Of a stretch of 64,000 nt of DNA, positions 29,489 through 39,292 are shown one piece after another. Below the pieces are notes generated by a model that was not told the origin of the DNA, ran no database searches, and was given only the letters and a program-made list of their open reading frames with translations. Within the stretch, counting starts at the first letter, position 1. Every line of letters starts with the position of its first letter. The DNA comes from Methanothermus fervidus DSM 2088 (lineage in GTDB: Archaea > Methanobacteriota > Methanobacteria > DSM-2088 > Methanothermaceae). Location of the stretch: assembly GCA_000166095.1 (NCBI GenBank), contig CP002278.1, forward strand, positions 342,001 to 406,000, read 5' to 3'. The translations under genes and the position numbers were made by a program.

Positions 29489-31204
29489 TTATTTTATAGT
29501 CATTAAAGTGTCTCCTGGTTCAACATTGTCACCTTCTTCCACAAAAATTTTTTCTACAACTCCTGTACGTGGAGCTTGTATATCATTTTCCATTTTCATT
29601 GCCTCAATAACAGCAACTACATCTCCTTTTTTTACTTTATCCCCTTCTTTTACCTTTAATTTAGTTACCATACCTCGTACAGTAGAAACAACTCCTCCCT
29701 CAACCTTTTTAGGAGGCATTGGTTTTTCCAATTCTTCATGTGGTATATAACCTGTAGGAATAACTTTAACTTCATATTCATCTCCATCTATTTCTACATG
29801 GTAATGAGTAGGTATACTTAATTCTTTTTTCGGTGTTTTTTCTTCTTCTGGAGGTTCTAAAGGTTCTTCTTTTAATTCTCCTCTGAGAAATCTAGGAGCT
29901 ATTGAAGGATATAAAGCAAATGTCAATACATCTTCCTCTTTTTTAATTATACCCATCTTTTCTCCATCTTTTTTATATTTTTCATATTGGGGCTCCAATA
30001 AATCTGCTGGACGGCAATCTATTGGTTTTTCATTGCCTATAACTTTTTTCTTAACTTTAGGATTTACAGGTGCTGGAGGTCTTCCATAAAATCCTCTGAA
30101 ATATTCTTTTACTTCATTTGATACTAATTTATATCTTTCGCCACCAACTATATTCATAACTGCTTGTGTACCAACTATTTGGCTAGTTGGAGTAACTAAT
30201 GGAGGGTAACCCATGTCTTTCCTAACTTTAGGTACTTCCTTCAACACTTCTTCAAATTTATCAAGCATATTTTGTTCTTTAAGTTGTGCAACAAGATTTG
30301 AAAGCATTCCCCCTGGTATTTGATATTTTAAAACATCTGTATCTATTCTCTCAGCGATTGGATCTATAAATTTTTTGTATTTGTCTCTGATTTTTTCAAA
30401 ATACTTTTTTATTTCACTTAGGAGTTCCATATTCAATTTAGGGTCATATTTTGTATTTTTTAATGCTGCAGCGATACTTTCAGTTGGTGGTTGAGAAGCA
30501 CCCCAAGATAATGGGGAAATTGCAGTATCTAATATATCCACACCTGCTTCACATGCAACATAATAACTTATTGGAGCCATTCCACTTGTACAATGACAAT
30601 GCAAATTAACAAGTAAGTCTGTCTCTTCTTTTAAAGATTTAACTAATTTATATGTATCTTTTGGGGATATAAGTCCTGCCATGTCTTTTATAGCTATGGA
30701 GTCACATCCTAGGTCTTCTAACTTTTTTGCAAATTCAACATATTTATCTATAGTGTGATATGGGCTTATTGTGTAACATATTGTACCTTGTACATGCGCA
30801 CCTTGTTCTTTAGCAACTTTTATTGCATGTTCCATATTACGAATATCATTAAGAGCATCAAATATTCTAAAAATATCAACACCATTTTCATATGCTTTCT
30901 CTATAAATTTTTCCACAATATCATCAGGATAATGCTTATAACCAACAAGGTTTTGTCCACGCAACAACATTTGAATTTTTGTCTTTTTTAAATTTTCCCG
31001 AATTTTTTTAAGTCTTTCCCACGGATCTTCATTTAAATATCTTATACAGACATCGAAGGTTGCTCCACCCCATGCTTCAAGTGCATAATACCCTACTTTA
31101 TCCATTTTTTCAAGAATAGGTATCATGTCCCGCGTACGTAACCTGGTGGCCATAAGCGATTGGTGTGCGTCCCTAAGCGCAGTTTCAACAATTTTGATAC
31201 CCAT
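29489..31204 (-). CDS. pycB: pyruvate carboxylase subunit B (carboxyltransferase and biotin carrier)
   Basis: 571 residues. The N-terminal carboxyltransferase domain starts ETALRDAHQSLMATRLRT and includes WGGATFDVCIRYLNEDPW and VNLHCHCTSGMAP. The C-terminal biotinyl domain has the lysine motif VIEAMKMENDIQAPRTG. With the biotin carboxylase subunit PycA (not in the window), it makes oxaloacetate from pyruvate, which methanogens use to feed the incomplete reductive citrate route. Oxaloacetate decarboxylase alpha is similar, but no membrane partners are present. It lies 25 bases after comE and may be co-transcribed. Confidence 0.93.
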   Translation of the reverse strand: MGIKIVETALRDAHQSLMATRLRTRDMIPILEKMDKVGYYALEAWGGATFDVCIRYLNEDPWERLKKIRENLKKTKIQMLLRGQNLVGYKHYPDDIVEKFIEKAYENGVDIFRIFDALNDIRNMEHAIKVAKEQGAHVQGTICYTISPYHTIDKYVEFAKKLEDLGCDSIAIKDMAGLISPKDTYKLVKSLKEETDLLVNLHCHCTSGMAPISYYVACEAGVDILDTAISPLSWGASQPPTESIAAALKNTKYDPKLNMELLSEIKKYFEKIRDKYKKFIDPIAERIDTDVLKYQIPGGMLSNLVAQLKEQNMLDKFEEVLKEVPKVRKDMGYPPLVTPTSQIVGTQAVMNIVGGERYKLVSNEVKEYFRGFYGRPPAPVNPKVKKKVIGNEKPIDCRPADLLEPQYEKYKKDGEKMGIIKKEEDVLTFALYPSIAPRFLRGELKEEPLEPPEEEKTPKKELSIPTHYHVEIDGDEYEVKVIPTGYIPHEELEKPMPPKKVEGGVVSTVRGMVTKLKVKEGDKVKKGDVVAVIEAMKMENDIQAPRTGVVEKIFVEEGDNVEPGDTLMTIK

Positions 31205-31229
31205 GAGGATCCCTATCCTAACTTTTATT

Positions 31230-31778
31230 TCATGTATCTTTTCTTACTTCTTTAATAAATCTTGATAAGATTTTCTTTGGTGAAAGAGGTATAGTAGGCA
31301 CTTTACTATTTCCAGGTTTCACTTTGATATGGACAAAAATTGGTCCATTACATTTTAGTACTTTTTTGAAATTTATCTCATCTTCAAAAAAGAATGTCTT
31401 TAATCCAACACTTTTTGCTATTTCACTAAGATTTACACACTTAGCATAAGTAGGTTGTGAACCAGTTGTTGAATAAGATTCATTGTCAAGGACTACAAGT
31501 ATAAAATTACGTGGTTTTTGGCATGCAATAGTAACTAAACTATTTAAATTCATTAATATTGAACCATCGCCATCCAATACAACGACCTTCTTATTAGGTT
31601 TTGCTAATGCTATTCCCAACCCTATTGAAGATGCCATCCCCATTGATCCAAGCATGTAAAAATTTTTACTTGAATCTTTAACATGATAAAGTTCCCTAGC
31701 AGGAAATCCTAAAGTACATACAACAATCTCATCTTTAATATCTTCCATTATTTTTTTAATAGCCTCTATTCTTTCCAA
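31230..31778 (-). CDS. comE: sulfopyruvate decarboxylase beta subunit
   Basis: ComE pairs with ComD to decarboxylate sulfopyruvate to sulfoacetaldehyde in coenzyme M synthesis. The 182-residue subunit carries the thiamine diphosphate site: [20 protein letters not shown] followed by [33 protein letters not shown] is also typical. A TTG at 31778, behind AGAGGTG, is the best start and overlaps the comD end by 13 bases. Confidence 0.94.
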   Translation of the reverse strand: MERIEAIKKIMEDIKDEIVVCTLGFPARELYHVKDSSKNFYMLGSMGMASSIGLGIALAKPNKKVVVLDGDGSILMNLNSLVTIACQKPRNFILVVLDNESYSTTGSQPTYAKCVNLSEIAKSVGLKTFFFEDEINFKKVLKCNGPIFVHIKVKPGNSKVPTIPLSPKKILSRFIKEVRKDT

Positions 31779-32275
31779 AATGACACCTCTAAAAGTATAG
31801 CTGTAGGTGTCTTATTTTCATATGCGATGTTCCAAGCCTCTACAATTTTATCTCTAGCTTCTGCAGCTGTTTCTGGTCTAAAAGTTGGAATTTTAAGAGA
31901 ATGTAAAATTTTTGGTGTAGCATTTCCCATAGGCATTTGTGCTTCTATTTTTTCACCTTTTGTACCTCTATGACTTATAACCATCAATATAGGTATACCA
32001 TAAAATAAATAAAGAGATGCAAGTACATTTACAGAGTTTCCCAGCCCAGAATTTTGCATCAGTATTGCAGTATTTTTTCCAGCAATGTAAGCTCCAGCAG
32101 CAATGCCAAATCCTTCTTCTTCTCTGTTTACCGGTATATGTGTTATATCTTTATCATTTTCTACTAATTCCAATACTTTAGATAAATATACACAAGGCAC
32201 ACTTACAACAAAGTCTATACCAGCATTTTTGATACCTTCATAGACAGCTCTACTAGGATTCAAAATTTTCACCAT
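31766..32275 (-). CDS. comD: sulfopyruvate decarboxylase alpha subunit
   Basis: 169 residues forming the PYR half of a split thiamine diphosphate enzyme: [51 protein letters not shown], with the activating Glu in the EEEG segment. It partners ComE, which follows with an overlap. The start codon lies inside the end of comC and lacks a good ribosome binding site, so translation is probably coupled. Confidence 0.94.
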   Translation of the reverse strand: MVKILNPSRAVYEGIKNAGIDFVVSVPCVYLSKVLELVENDKDITHIPVNREEEGFGIAAGAYIAGKNTAILMQNSGLGNSVNVLASLYLFYGIPILMVISHRGTKGEKIEAQMPMGNATPKILHSLKIPTFRPETAAEARDKIVEAWNIAYENKTPTAILLEVSFWKE

Positions 32276-33288
32276 GTTAGTTCAATGTTGAGTTCGTCTG
32301 CTATTTCTTTCAACTTTTCAACAAGCTTTTTATCTAGCTCTATGCCTTCCTTCTCCCGTTTTTTGATATTCATTCGTTCTCGATCTCCAGGTATTAAAAC
32401 ATCTTTTCCTGTAGATTTTATTTCTTTAACAAATTCATCTACATTTCTTTTAAATTCTTCTATATCATAAAATTTTGAGGGATCTATAGCTATGAGTAAA
32501 TCTCCTTTTGTACACATTTGTGAAGGATCTACAGTACCTTTAACCTTAGATCCAAATTCTGCTTTAACAAGAGGACCTGCAAGAATTTCTATCATAAAAC
32601 ATAAAGCATATCCTTTGTGTCCTCCAAATGGTAAAATTGATCCATTTAACGCCTCATTTGGATCGGTAGTTGGATTTCCATTTTTGTCTACTGCAATACC
32701 CTCAGGTATTTTTTCATTTTTTCTTGCAGCTTCTAAAAGTTTACCTCTTGCAACCGCAGCAGTTGACATATCAACAGCAACATAATACTCATTTGATGGA
32801 ATACTTATTGCTATAGGATTTGTACCTAATACTGGTATTTTACCTCCCAATGGAGCTACAGCTGGCTCTGTGTTAGTCATAGTAATTCCAATCATGTCAT
32901 TTTTCATTGCCATGTCTGAGTAATATCCTGCAATTCCAAAATGATTTGAATCATGTATGCCTACAATGCCGACACCAGTATTTTTAGCTTTCTCAATTGC
33001 TAATTTCATGCCTTTATATGCTACTACCTGTCCTAAGAGATGATTACCATTTATCAGTGCAACAGAGTCTGTTTCTTTTTCTATTTCAATGTTTCCTGAT
33101 GTTTTTATAGTACCTAGCTTAATACCTTCAACATACTGTGGAAATCTTCCAATACCATGAGATGTAAATCCTTTCAGATCTGCATCAACAATTACATCTG
33201 CAGTTATTTTAGCATGTTCCTCAGATACTCCCAATGCATTTAGTATTTTTATTATGAGTGATCTTTCTTCTTCTGGACTTATTATCAA
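32269..33288 (-). CDS. comC: L-sulfolactate dehydrogenase
   Basis: ComC oxidises sulfolactate to sulfopyruvate with NAD in coenzyme M synthesis. The 339 residues belong to the malate/L-lactate dehydrogenase family: [50 protein letters not shown] and [18 protein letters not shown]. Placement directly before comD and comE decides sulfolactate over malate as the likely substrate. The start is a TTG preceded by AGAGGTG. The earlier enzymes ComA and ComB are not in the window. Confidence 0.93.
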   Translation of the reverse strand: MIISPEEERSLIIKILNALGVSEEHAKITADVIVDADLKGFTSHGIGRFPQYVEGIKLGTIKTSGNIEIEKETDSVALINGNHLLGQVVAYKGMKLAIEKAKNTGVGIVGIHDSNHFGIAGYYSDMAMKNDMIGITMTNTEPAVAPLGGKIPVLGTNPIAISIPSNEYYVAVDMSTAAVARGKLLEAARKNEKIPEGIAVDKNGNPTTDPNEALNGSILPFGGHKGYALCFMIEILAGPLVKAEFGSKVKGTVDPSQMCTKGDLLIAIDPSKFYDIEEFKRNVDEFVKEIKSTGKDVLIPGDRERMNIKKREKEGIELDKKLVEKLKEIADELNIELTW

Positions 33289-33323
33289 TTTAACACCTCT
33301 TCTATACTATTGATAGCTCCAAA

Positions 33324-34343
33324 TTAAATTGATATTATTTTGTCTTTAAATGTTTTTATTCTTAATATTTTATCTTCAGTGACTTTACCAATAATACTGG
33401 TATCTATATAATTGTTTAAAATGTTGAGAGCCTTAGAAGCATCCTTTTTCTTTACAATCACAATAAAACCTACTCCCATATTAAATACCTTATACATTTC
33501 ATCCAATGGTACTCCTAATTTATAAATAGATTTAAAAATTGGTTGTGGTTCTGGTAAGTTGTCTAAATAATATCCAACATCTTCATTAAGCCTCTCTAGA
33601 TTTTTAAAACCGCCGCCAGTTATATGCACAAGCCCATGGATCTCAACATCACTTTTTAATAATTTGAGTATTGGTTTTACGTAAATTCTTGTGGGTTTTA
33701 ATAATTCATTTCCTATTTTGACATCAGGAAAACCAGGCAATGGATCATCAACATTTAAAGATTCTTCCTCAAAAAATACTTTTCTTGCCAAACTTAAACC
33801 ATTACTATGGATACCATTACTTTTCATTCCAATTACAACATCGCCTACTTCTATTCTACTTCCATCAATAATCTCATTTTCGATTATTCCGATACCTGTT
33901 CCAGCAAGGTCAAACCCATTTATTATATCTGGTAAAGAAGCTGTTTCTCCACCAATTATGCCAATGTTTGACATTTTTGCTCCTTTTGCTAAACCTTTAC
34001 CAATCTCTTCTGCAATTTTTGGGTCTGGTTTTTCAAATGCTAAATAATCGACCATGGCTACAGGTTTGGCTCCTACACATAGAAGGTCATTTACAACCAT
34101 TGCAACACAATCTATGCCAATTGTATCATATTTTTTCATCATGTTTGCAACAATGATTTTGCTACCAACACCATCCGTAGTCATTGCTATTTTTTTCTTA
34201 TCAACTTCTATTACAGAAGCAAAATGACCATGTTTTCCTATAAATTTGACAAAATTAAATGTATCTTTAAGGTTTTTTGTCAATGCTAAAATTGTTTTTT
34301 CCTCTAGATTTATATCTACACCAGATTCTGAATATGTTACCAC
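33324..34343 (-). CDS. purM: phosphoribosylformylglycinamidine cyclo-ligase
   Basis: PurM closes the imidazole ring of AIR with ATP. The 339 residues begin VTYSESGVDINLEEK and contain TTDGVGSKIIVANMM, IGIDCVAMVVNDLLCVGAKP, GGETASLPDII, GMKSNGIHSNGLSLAR and the GLVHITGGGFKNLER loop. A GTG at 34343 behind GAGGTGG is the likely start. It is 35 bases downstream of nothing recognisable and precedes comC on the same strand, so it may head that transcript. Confidence 0.96.
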   Translation of the reverse strand: MVTYSESGVDINLEEKTILALTKNLKDTFNFVKFIGKHGHFASVIEVDKKKIAMTTDGVGSKIIVANMMKKYDTIGIDCVAMVVNDLLCVGAKPVAMVDYLAFEKPDPKIAEEIGKGLAKGAKMSNIGIIGGETASLPDIINGFDLAGTGIGIIENEIIDGSRIEVGDVVIGMKSNGIHSNGLSLARKVFFEEESLNVDDPLPGFPDVKIGNELLKPTRIYVKPILKLLKSDVEIHGLVHITGGGFKNLERLNEDVGYYLDNLPEPQPIFKSIYKLGVPLDEMYKVFNMGVGFIVIVKKKDASKALNILNNYIDTSIIGKVTEDKILRIKTFKDKIISI

Positions 34344-34384
34344 ATTACCACCTCAAGCAAAAACATAATTAAAACCAATTCGAT

Positions 34385-36292
34385 TCAATATATACGTACA
34401 GCTTCTAAATTTAAAGGAGCCCTGGTTTCTATTCTGTATTTTTTGTAAATACTTGAGGCAAGATCTAATGATTTATAGGCATTGCCATGACACACTAGAA
34501 TTTTCTCAGGCTTAGGTGAAAGATTATGTACATATTTCATCAATTGTTTTCTGTCAGAGTGACCACTGAATCCTTCAATTGTTTCTATTTGCATTTTGAC
34601 TTTGTAAACCTTCATTTTACCATTTTCTTCAAAGGTGATATCTCTCCGATTTTTTTGTAGTCTTCTTCCTAACGAACCTTCAGCTTGATAACCAACAAAG
34701 ACTAATGTATTCTTTTCATCTTCACATAACCATTTGAAATATTCTACAGAATTTCCTCCAGCTAACATTCCTGATGTTGACAATATAACACAAGGTTCTC
34801 CTTCTACGACATCCTTTCGTTCATCTGAACTACTTACCTTATTAAAAATCTCAGAAGTAAATGGATTGTATCCGTAATGAAATATTTGGTCGGAAAGAGT
34901 TTTACTGAGATATTCTGGCCTCGTTGTATGTATTGCAGTTGCTTCCCAAACCATGCCGTCAACAAATATAGGTATCTCCTCTAATATTCCACTTTTAATA
35001 TATTCATCAAGAACAACCATTAATTCTTGGGCTCTTCCTACAGCAAAAACAGGGATTAATACTTTACCTCCTCTTTTTATAGTATCATAAATAACTTTTA
35101 TCAATCTTTTTTCTGCCATTTCTCTGCTTGGTTGAATATCTTCCTTTCCACCATATGTACTCTCCATTACAAGTGTTTCTAGTCTAGGAAAATCTGTTAC
35201 TGCCGGTTCTAGTAATCTAGTTTTTTCATATTTAAAATCCCCAGTATATACAAGATTATGTTGTCCATCGCCGATATGTAAATGTAGAATTGCTGAACCT
35301 AATATATGTCCAGCATTATGCAATGTAAGTCTGATATCAGGAGTTATATCAGTAACTTCCCCATATTCAAGTGTTATAGTATGTTTCAAACATTTATTAA
35401 CATCTTTGGCATTGAATGGTAATTCACGACCTTCTCTCTCAGCTATATCTATATGATCTAATTGTAGAAGAGCCATCAAATCTCGTGTTGGTGCACTACA
35501 GTATACTGGACCTCTATAACCATAATGATATAGATAAGGTACAAAACCTGAATGATCTAAATGTGCATGGGAAATTACAACGGCTTCTATTTCATCAAGA
35601 ATGAACTCAGGGATATTTAAATAAGGATACGCATTTTTCTCATCATTTGCAGCTACATTGACGCCACAATCCAATAAAATTTTACTATTTGGGGTTTGTA
35701 AATATAGACAAGACCTTCCAACTTCTCTAAAACCTCCTAGAGCTGTTATTCGTGCCCAATCATTTTCATACTTGGGCTGTCTATGTATTCTACATCCTAA
35801 ATTACGTAATATTTGTCTTCTTTTTTTACTTTCCCTTCTAAGTAATTTTCTAATTTTTTCAACAATTTTTGAAGGTATTGGAGGTGTTCTTAATATTTTT
35901 GGGACCCAACCAGTATGTTTTATTATACTTTTTGATGTTGAACCATGTTTGCCAATTACTAAACCAGGTTTCCTTGCTTCTACTATAACTTCACCAGTTA
36001 CATCGTCAAAATATATGTTTGTAATTTTAGCTTCCTCTGGTACTATTTCTTTTATTTTTTCAATTGTCTTTTCAGGATCAAGAAGCGCTGATGCATCTGA
36101 ACGTACAATTATTCTCTTTTTTAATTCTTTAGCCAATGTACGAATTAATCCACCATCTTCAGCTACTATCTCTGGATTTTTTGTGTAAACAACCAATTCA
36201 GGGCCTTCAAATTCAACTTTTGTAATTTCAACATTTTCAGGTATTTTACTTGCTATAACTTTTCTAATTTCTTTAAGAATCTCTGATGTCAT
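34385..36292 (-). CDS. FttA/aCPSF1, KH-domain beta-CASP ribonuclease and termination factor
   Basis: From the ATG at 36292 the protein has 635 residues; an upstream start would add 15 residues antisense to nothing conserved. The N-terminal 180 residues carry KH domains ([20 protein letters not shown]). A metallo-beta-lactamase domain follows with [14 protein letters not shown] and [14 protein letters not shown], then a beta-CASP domain and the closing [14 protein letters not shown] and VCHGN motifs. In archaea this enzyme cleaves nascent RNA at U-rich sites and ends transcription. It lies downstream of psmB. Confidence 0.95.
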   Translation of the reverse strand: MTSEILKEIRKVIASKIPENVEITKVEFEGPELVVYTKNPEIVAEDGGLIRTLAKELKKRIIVRSDASALLDPEKTIEKIKEIVPEEAKITNIYFDDVTGEVIVEARKPGLVIGKHGSTSKSIIKHTGWVPKILRTPPIPSKIVEKIRKLLRRESKKRRQILRNLGCRIHRQPKYENDWARITALGGFREVGRSCLYLQTPNSKILLDCGVNVAANDEKNAYPYLNIPEFILDEIEAVVISHAHLDHSGFVPYLYHYGYRGPVYCSAPTRDLMALLQLDHIDIAEREGRELPFNAKDVNKCLKHTITLEYGEVTDITPDIRLTLHNAGHILGSAILHLHIGDGQHNLVYTGDFKYEKTRLLEPAVTDFPRLETLVMESTYGGKEDIQPSREMAEKRLIKVIYDTIKRGGKVLIPVFAVGRAQELMVVLDEYIKSGILEEIPIFVDGMVWEATAIHTTRPEYLSKTLSDQIFHYGYNPFTSEIFNKVSSSDERKDVVEGEPCVILSTSGMLAGGNSVEYFKWLCEDEKNTLVFVGYQAEGSLGRRLQKNRRDITFEENGKMKVYKVKMQIETIEGFSGHSDRKQLMKYVHNLSPKPEKILVCHGNAYKSLDLASSIYKKYRIETRAPLNLEAVRIY

Positions 36293-36330
36293 AGAATCAC
36301 TGGAAAATAAATTTTTAAAAAAAAGAAGAA

Positions 36331-36966
36331 TTAGCAATCAATCTCCTTTATCTTAGATTTTATATATTTTTCATCAAACCTTTTGAATCCTTCCTTTTCA
36401 GTTACAACTGCTAATGAGATACCATCCCCAGAAAATGTATCTCTCTTTGTTGAAGATTTAATAGCACGTAAGGCAATGTTAATAGCATCTTCAACACTCA
36501 TGTCTTTTTTATACCTATCTTCTAAAACCCCATAAGCTATTGGAGATCCAGAACCTGTTGAAACATATTTATCTTCAATTTTACCACCAGCAGGGTCAAC
36601 AGAATAAATTTTAGGTCCGGTTTCATCTATTCCACCAATCAACATTTGAACAATAAATGGAAACATTCTACTTGCATGGAGAATATTAGATGCAATGCTT
36701 GCAGCTGCCCTAACAGTTGCAGGTTTTCCAGTCCTTAATTTATATAATCTTACTTCAGCTTTTAAATATTCTACTAATTTCTGGGCGTCGCCAACTGAAC
36801 CAGCAACAGTAGTAGCAAGGTGCTCATCAATTTTAAAAATTTTATCTACAGCCTTATGGGCTATTAGGTTCCCCAAAGTTGCTCTTTTTTCACTGGCAAA
36901 AACAATGCCATCTTTGCATACTATTCCTACTGTTGTGGTGCCTTTAAAATTATTTCTATTACTCAT
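36331..36966 (-). CDS. psmB: 20S proteasome beta subunit
   Basis: From the ATG at 36966, behind AGAGGTG, the protein has 211 residues. A short propeptide (MSNRNNFKG) precedes the autocleaved [11 protein letters not shown], whose first Thr becomes the catalytic nucleophile. The catalytic Lys lies in [15 protein letters not shown], and [13 protein letters not shown] and [15 protein letters not shown] are present. The alpha subunit is not in the window. A 7-4-7 inverted repeat covers the presumed promoter. Confidence 0.96.
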   Translation of the reverse strand: MSNRNNFKGTTTVGIVCKDGIVFASEKRATLGNLIAHKAVDKIFKIDEHLATTVAGSVGDAQKLVEYLKAEVRLYKLRTGKPATVRAAASIASNILHASRMFPFIVQMLIGGIDETGPKIYSVDPAGGKIEDKYVSTGSGSPIAYGVLEDRYKKDMSVEDAINIALRAIKSSTKRDTFSGDGISLAVVTEKEGFKRFDEKYIKSKIKEIDC

Positions 36967-36980
36967 ATACACACCTCTTG

Positions 36981-36998
36981 ATTCTATAAAAATAGAAT
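36981..36998. promoter_or_regulatory. 7-4-7 inverted repeat over the psmB promoter
   Basis: ATTCTAT, AAAA, ATAGAAT form perfect arms. The central TATA-like sequence (minus strand TTTTTATAG) is about 25 bases from the psmB start, so the repeat would overlap box A. It has the same arm and spacer length as the repeat at 9480-9497, though a different sequence. It may be an operator or may simply be the symmetric TATA element. Confidence 0.35.
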
Positions 36999-37012
36999 AC
37001 GCTGCATTAATT

Positions 37013-37062
37013 TTTTGGAAAATTCTTAACTTCTGACGCTCTCAGAATACCAATTTCCAAAA
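37013..37062. ncRNA. long imperfect stem-loop of unknown role
   Basis: The outer arms TTTTGGAAAATT (37013-37024) and AATTTCCAAAA (37052-37062) pair over 11 bases with one bulged A. After an internal loop, TTCTGA (37031-37036) and TCAGAA (37042-37047) form a second perfect stem capped by CGCTC. The element could be a small RNA on either strand, or a processing or termination signal for purP, since both strands can fold. No promoter is certain. Confidence 0.35.
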
Positions 37063-37140
37063 TTTTAATCAGAAATGTTGTAGGTTTTTACAATAATATA
37101 TATTTTATGTTTTCTTAGAGAATTGATGTTGACAACCTCC

Positions 37141-37159
37141 ACAGAAAAAACTTTTCTGT
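37141..37159. repeat. 8-base perfect inverted repeat with 3-base loop
   Basis: ACAGAAAA (37141-37148) and TTTTCTGT (37152-37159) surround AAC. On either strand the transcript would form a short hairpin. On the minus strand it would lie about 175 bases after the purP stop. It could mark a 3' end or belong to an unrecognised RNA. Confidence 0.4.
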
Positions 37160-37183
37160 TTCCAGCAATGAAACTACCTAACC

Positions 37184-37300
37184 ATGTTTACAAAAATCTT
37201 ATTCCAAATTAAAATTCTGTTCACAATAATAATTCTTTTAACAATTATAAAAAGTTTTCGGCTTTTTCCTTCGGAAATGAAATTCCTAATGAAATATTAA
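37184..37300 (+). CDS. possible 38-residue hydrophobic microprotein
   Basis: An ATG at 37184 opens a frame of 38 codons ending TAA at 37298-37300. The peptide starts MFTKILFQIKILFTIIILLT, has one probable membrane helix and a basic tail ending KFLMKY. A TATA-like run lies about 80 bases upstream, but there is no ribosome binding site. AT-rich DNA readily yields short Ile/Leu/Phe-rich frames, so this may be chance. Confidence 0.2.
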   Translation: MFTKILFQIKILFTIIILLTIIKSFRLFPSEMKFLMKY

Positions 37301-37333
37301 AAAAATTTGTAAAAAAAGCCTAAAAAAGATATT

Positions 37334-38419
37334 TTATGTGATCAATTCTGTTAGCATGTCTTTTTTCAATGCATTTTTAATTTCTCTAGCAATTCTTCGC
37401 CCCATGCTCATTCCTTCGCCATAAAGTAAGTAACTATATGGAGATCCATTCATAAATGTGTTTGTACCACCATCTGATCTTGCACTCATCTCAAAGGTTA
37501 CTATTTCTAACTCATCAGTGCAAATCGTTTGAAGACAAAATGGTCCATTCATGCCAGGAGGCACAAGTTTTTTAGCAGCTTCTACAACTTTATCACCAAT
37601 TTCAAATGCCTGAACTAATAAAGATTCCCTCATTACTACTGGATGGTTCCCTGTGATAACATAAGAAGGATTTATATCCATATCTAATTGATCTTTAGCA
37701 GGTATTCTCACAAGTCCATCAATATTTGATTCAAATCTTGAATCCATTCCTAATATTTCAACTTCATCTTTAAGTACGGAATAAAAATACTGAATACAAA
37801 AATTAGTACCTGTAACATATTCTTCAATGTGAGCTTTGGAAATATCGTCCTCACTAATCCAGTTTTTCTTTTTCATTATTTCTATTTTTTCATAAAATTC
37901 ATCAGGTGAGGAAGCAATGAAATATCCTCTTCCTCCCCTAGCCCCTGGAAATTTAACTATCACAGGCCTATCTATTTTTTCTGGGTCATCGTATTTATAT
38001 GGAATTCTTATTTTTGCTTCTTTCATCAATTTTCTTTCTAACTTTCTTTCTGATTCCCATCTTAATATCTTCCTATTTCCAAACATTGGTAAGTAAAAAT
38101 CATTTTCAATGTTATCAAGGCCAGCATATGCAACAAAAGATCCATGTGGAATCACTATACTATTCATATCTCTCAATTTTTCCTGCACATTTTCATCATT
38201 TATTTCTTTAAATTCATTAACAATTATGAATTCATCTGCAACCCTAAATCTCTCATAAGGTACTTCACGACCTTTTTCACATACTACGGCAGTTCTAAAT
38301 CCTTCTTTTTTTGCACCATGTAATATATGTAAAGCTGTGTGACTACCTAATGTAGCAATAGTTATTTTATCTTTCTCATATTCGTTTAATATTTCCACTA
38401 TTTCCTCTTTTTTTATCAT
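37334..38419 (-). CDS. purP: FAICAR synthetase PurP
   Basis: PurP is the archaeal enzyme that formylates AICAR with formate and ATP, replacing the PurH transformylase. The 361 residues show the ATP-grasp arrangement: [20 protein letters not shown] at the N-terminus, [31 protein letters not shown], and [23 protein letters not shown] near the C-terminus. The leader carries an inverted repeat just before the ATG. It is followed by the long intergenic region and then psmB. Confidence 0.95.
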   Translation of the reverse strand: MIKKEEIVEILNEYEKDKITIATLGSHTALHILHGAKKEGFRTAVVCEKGREVPYERFRVADEFIIVNEFKEINDENVQEKLRDMNSIVIPHGSFVAYAGLDNIENDFYLPMFGNRKILRWESERKLERKLMKEAKIRIPYKYDDPEKIDRPVIVKFPGARGGRGYFIASSPDEFYEKIEIMKKKNWISEDDISKAHIEEYVTGTNFCIQYFYSVLKDEVEILGMDSRFESNIDGLVRIPAKDQLDMDINPSYVITGNHPVVMRESLLVQAFEIGDKVVEAAKKLVPPGMNGPFCLQTICTDELEIVTFEMSARSDGGTNTFMNGSPYSYLLYGEGMSMGRRIAREIKNALKKDMLTELIT

Positions 38420-38421
38420 TC

Positions 38422-38447
38422 CTACCCAACCTAGTTTTTTAGGGTAG
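38422..38447. promoter_or_regulatory. inverted repeat in the purP leader
   Basis: CTACCC (38422-38427) and GGGTAG (38442-38447) are perfect complements, and CCTA/TAGG nest between them. On the minus strand the downstream GGGTAG arm ends three bases before the purP ATG. The box A at 38461-38469 predicts a transcript beginning near 38438, so the repeat lies across the start site and leader. An operator or a translation-masking hairpin are both possible. Confidence 0.4.
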
Positions 38448-38460
38448 TTTTTTTATTTTT

Positions 38461-38469
38461 GATATAAAG
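38461..38469 (-). promoter_or_regulatory. candidate TATA box of purP
   Basis: The minus strand reads CTTTATATC, about 46 bases before the ATG at 38419, giving a leader of roughly 20 bases. Confidence 0.45.
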
Positions 38470-38569
38470 ATTATCTTTCTTGTTTATGAGAAGCAAAATT
38501 TAAATAATATATGTTACCATACTACTCATTTTGAATCCTAATTCACAATAAAATTGTTTTTACTCAACT

Positions 38570-39292
38570 ATGAAATGGAAAAGAATTGGAGATATTTTAA
38601 TATTAAACAAAAAGATTAATGACATAGAATATTTTAAGAAAAAAGGCATTAAGACAATTGTAAAAATAGAAAAAATAAAAGGAAAAGTTAGAAAACCAGA
38701 AATAAAAATTTTATATGGCTCTGAGACCGAAACTATACATAAAGAAAACAACTGTTTATTCAAACTAGATATTTCAAAAGTAATGTGGTCAAAAGGAAAT
38801 ACATATGAGAGAATGAGAATTGCAAAACTTGTTAATAAAGATGAGACAGTTGTAGACATGTTTGCAGGTATAGGTTACTTCTCAATACCTATAGCTGTTC
38901 ATTCACAACCAAAGAAAGTATTTGCTATTGAAATAAATCCAACTGCATTTAAATATCTAAAAGAAAATATAAAACTTAATAAAGTTGAGAAGAAAGTATT
39001 TCCAATTCTTGGGGATTGCGGCAAAATAGCTCCAGAACTTGATGCAGACAGAGTAATAATGGGATATTTACCAGACCCATCCAAATATTTAGATTCTGCA
39101 ATGCAATGCATATCTGATCGAGGAATTATACATTATCATGAAGCTGTACCAGATAAATTAGGTTTTAAACGCCCAATAAATAGAATAAAATCTGCAGCAA
39201 AAGATAAAGATGTTAAAATTTTACATAAGAGAGTTGTCAAGAAATATGCTCCAGGAGTTTCACATGTTGTTATTGATGCTTTAATTCATTGA
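38570..39292 (+). CDS. taw2: Taw2-like tRNA wyosine aminocarboxypropyltransferase
   Basis: 240 residues of the Trm5/Tyw2 family. After a small N-terminal domain comes VVDMFAGIGYFSIPIAVHS (SAM motif I), KVFAIEINPTAFKYLKENI and the motif-IV region VIMGYLPDPSKYLD, then GIIHYHEAVPDKL and KYAPGVSHVVIDA. The NPPY-type motif of the m1G37 methylase Trm5 is not seen, and the C-terminus resembles Taw2, which moves the aminocarboxypropyl group of SAM to the wyosine precursor in tRNA-Phe. Trm5 activity cannot be fully excluded. It converges on cofG with a 23-base overlap. Confidence 0.8.
   Translation: MKWKRIGDILILNKKINDIEYFKKKGIKTIVKIEKIKGKVRKPEIKILYGSETETIHKENNCLFKLDISKVMWSKGNTYERMRIAKLVNKDETVVDMFAGIGYFSIPIAVHSQPKKVFAIEINPTAFKYLKENIKLNKVEKKVFPILGDCGKIAPELDADRVIMGYLPDPSKYLDSAMQCISDRGIIHYHEAVPDKLGFKRPINRIKSAAKDKDVKILHKRVVKKYAPGVSHVVIDALIH

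Larger units (their letters stand above)
36967..37333. other. intergenic region between purP and psmB (367 bases)
   Basis: This is the only gene-free stretch above 300 bases in the window. From left to right it holds the psmB ribosome binding site, an inverted repeat at 36981-36998, a long stem-loop at 37013-37062, a TATA-like run near 37095-37109, a hairpin at 37141-37159 and a short hydrophobic reading frame at 37184-37300. The end near purP contains T- or A-rich runs that could end the purP transcript. I recognise no known RNA family. Confidence 0.6.

Noticed and set aside
35658-36188. 176-codon open frame on the plus strand
   Set aside because: Antisense to the KH region of FttA; composition and lack of motifs show it is a shadow.
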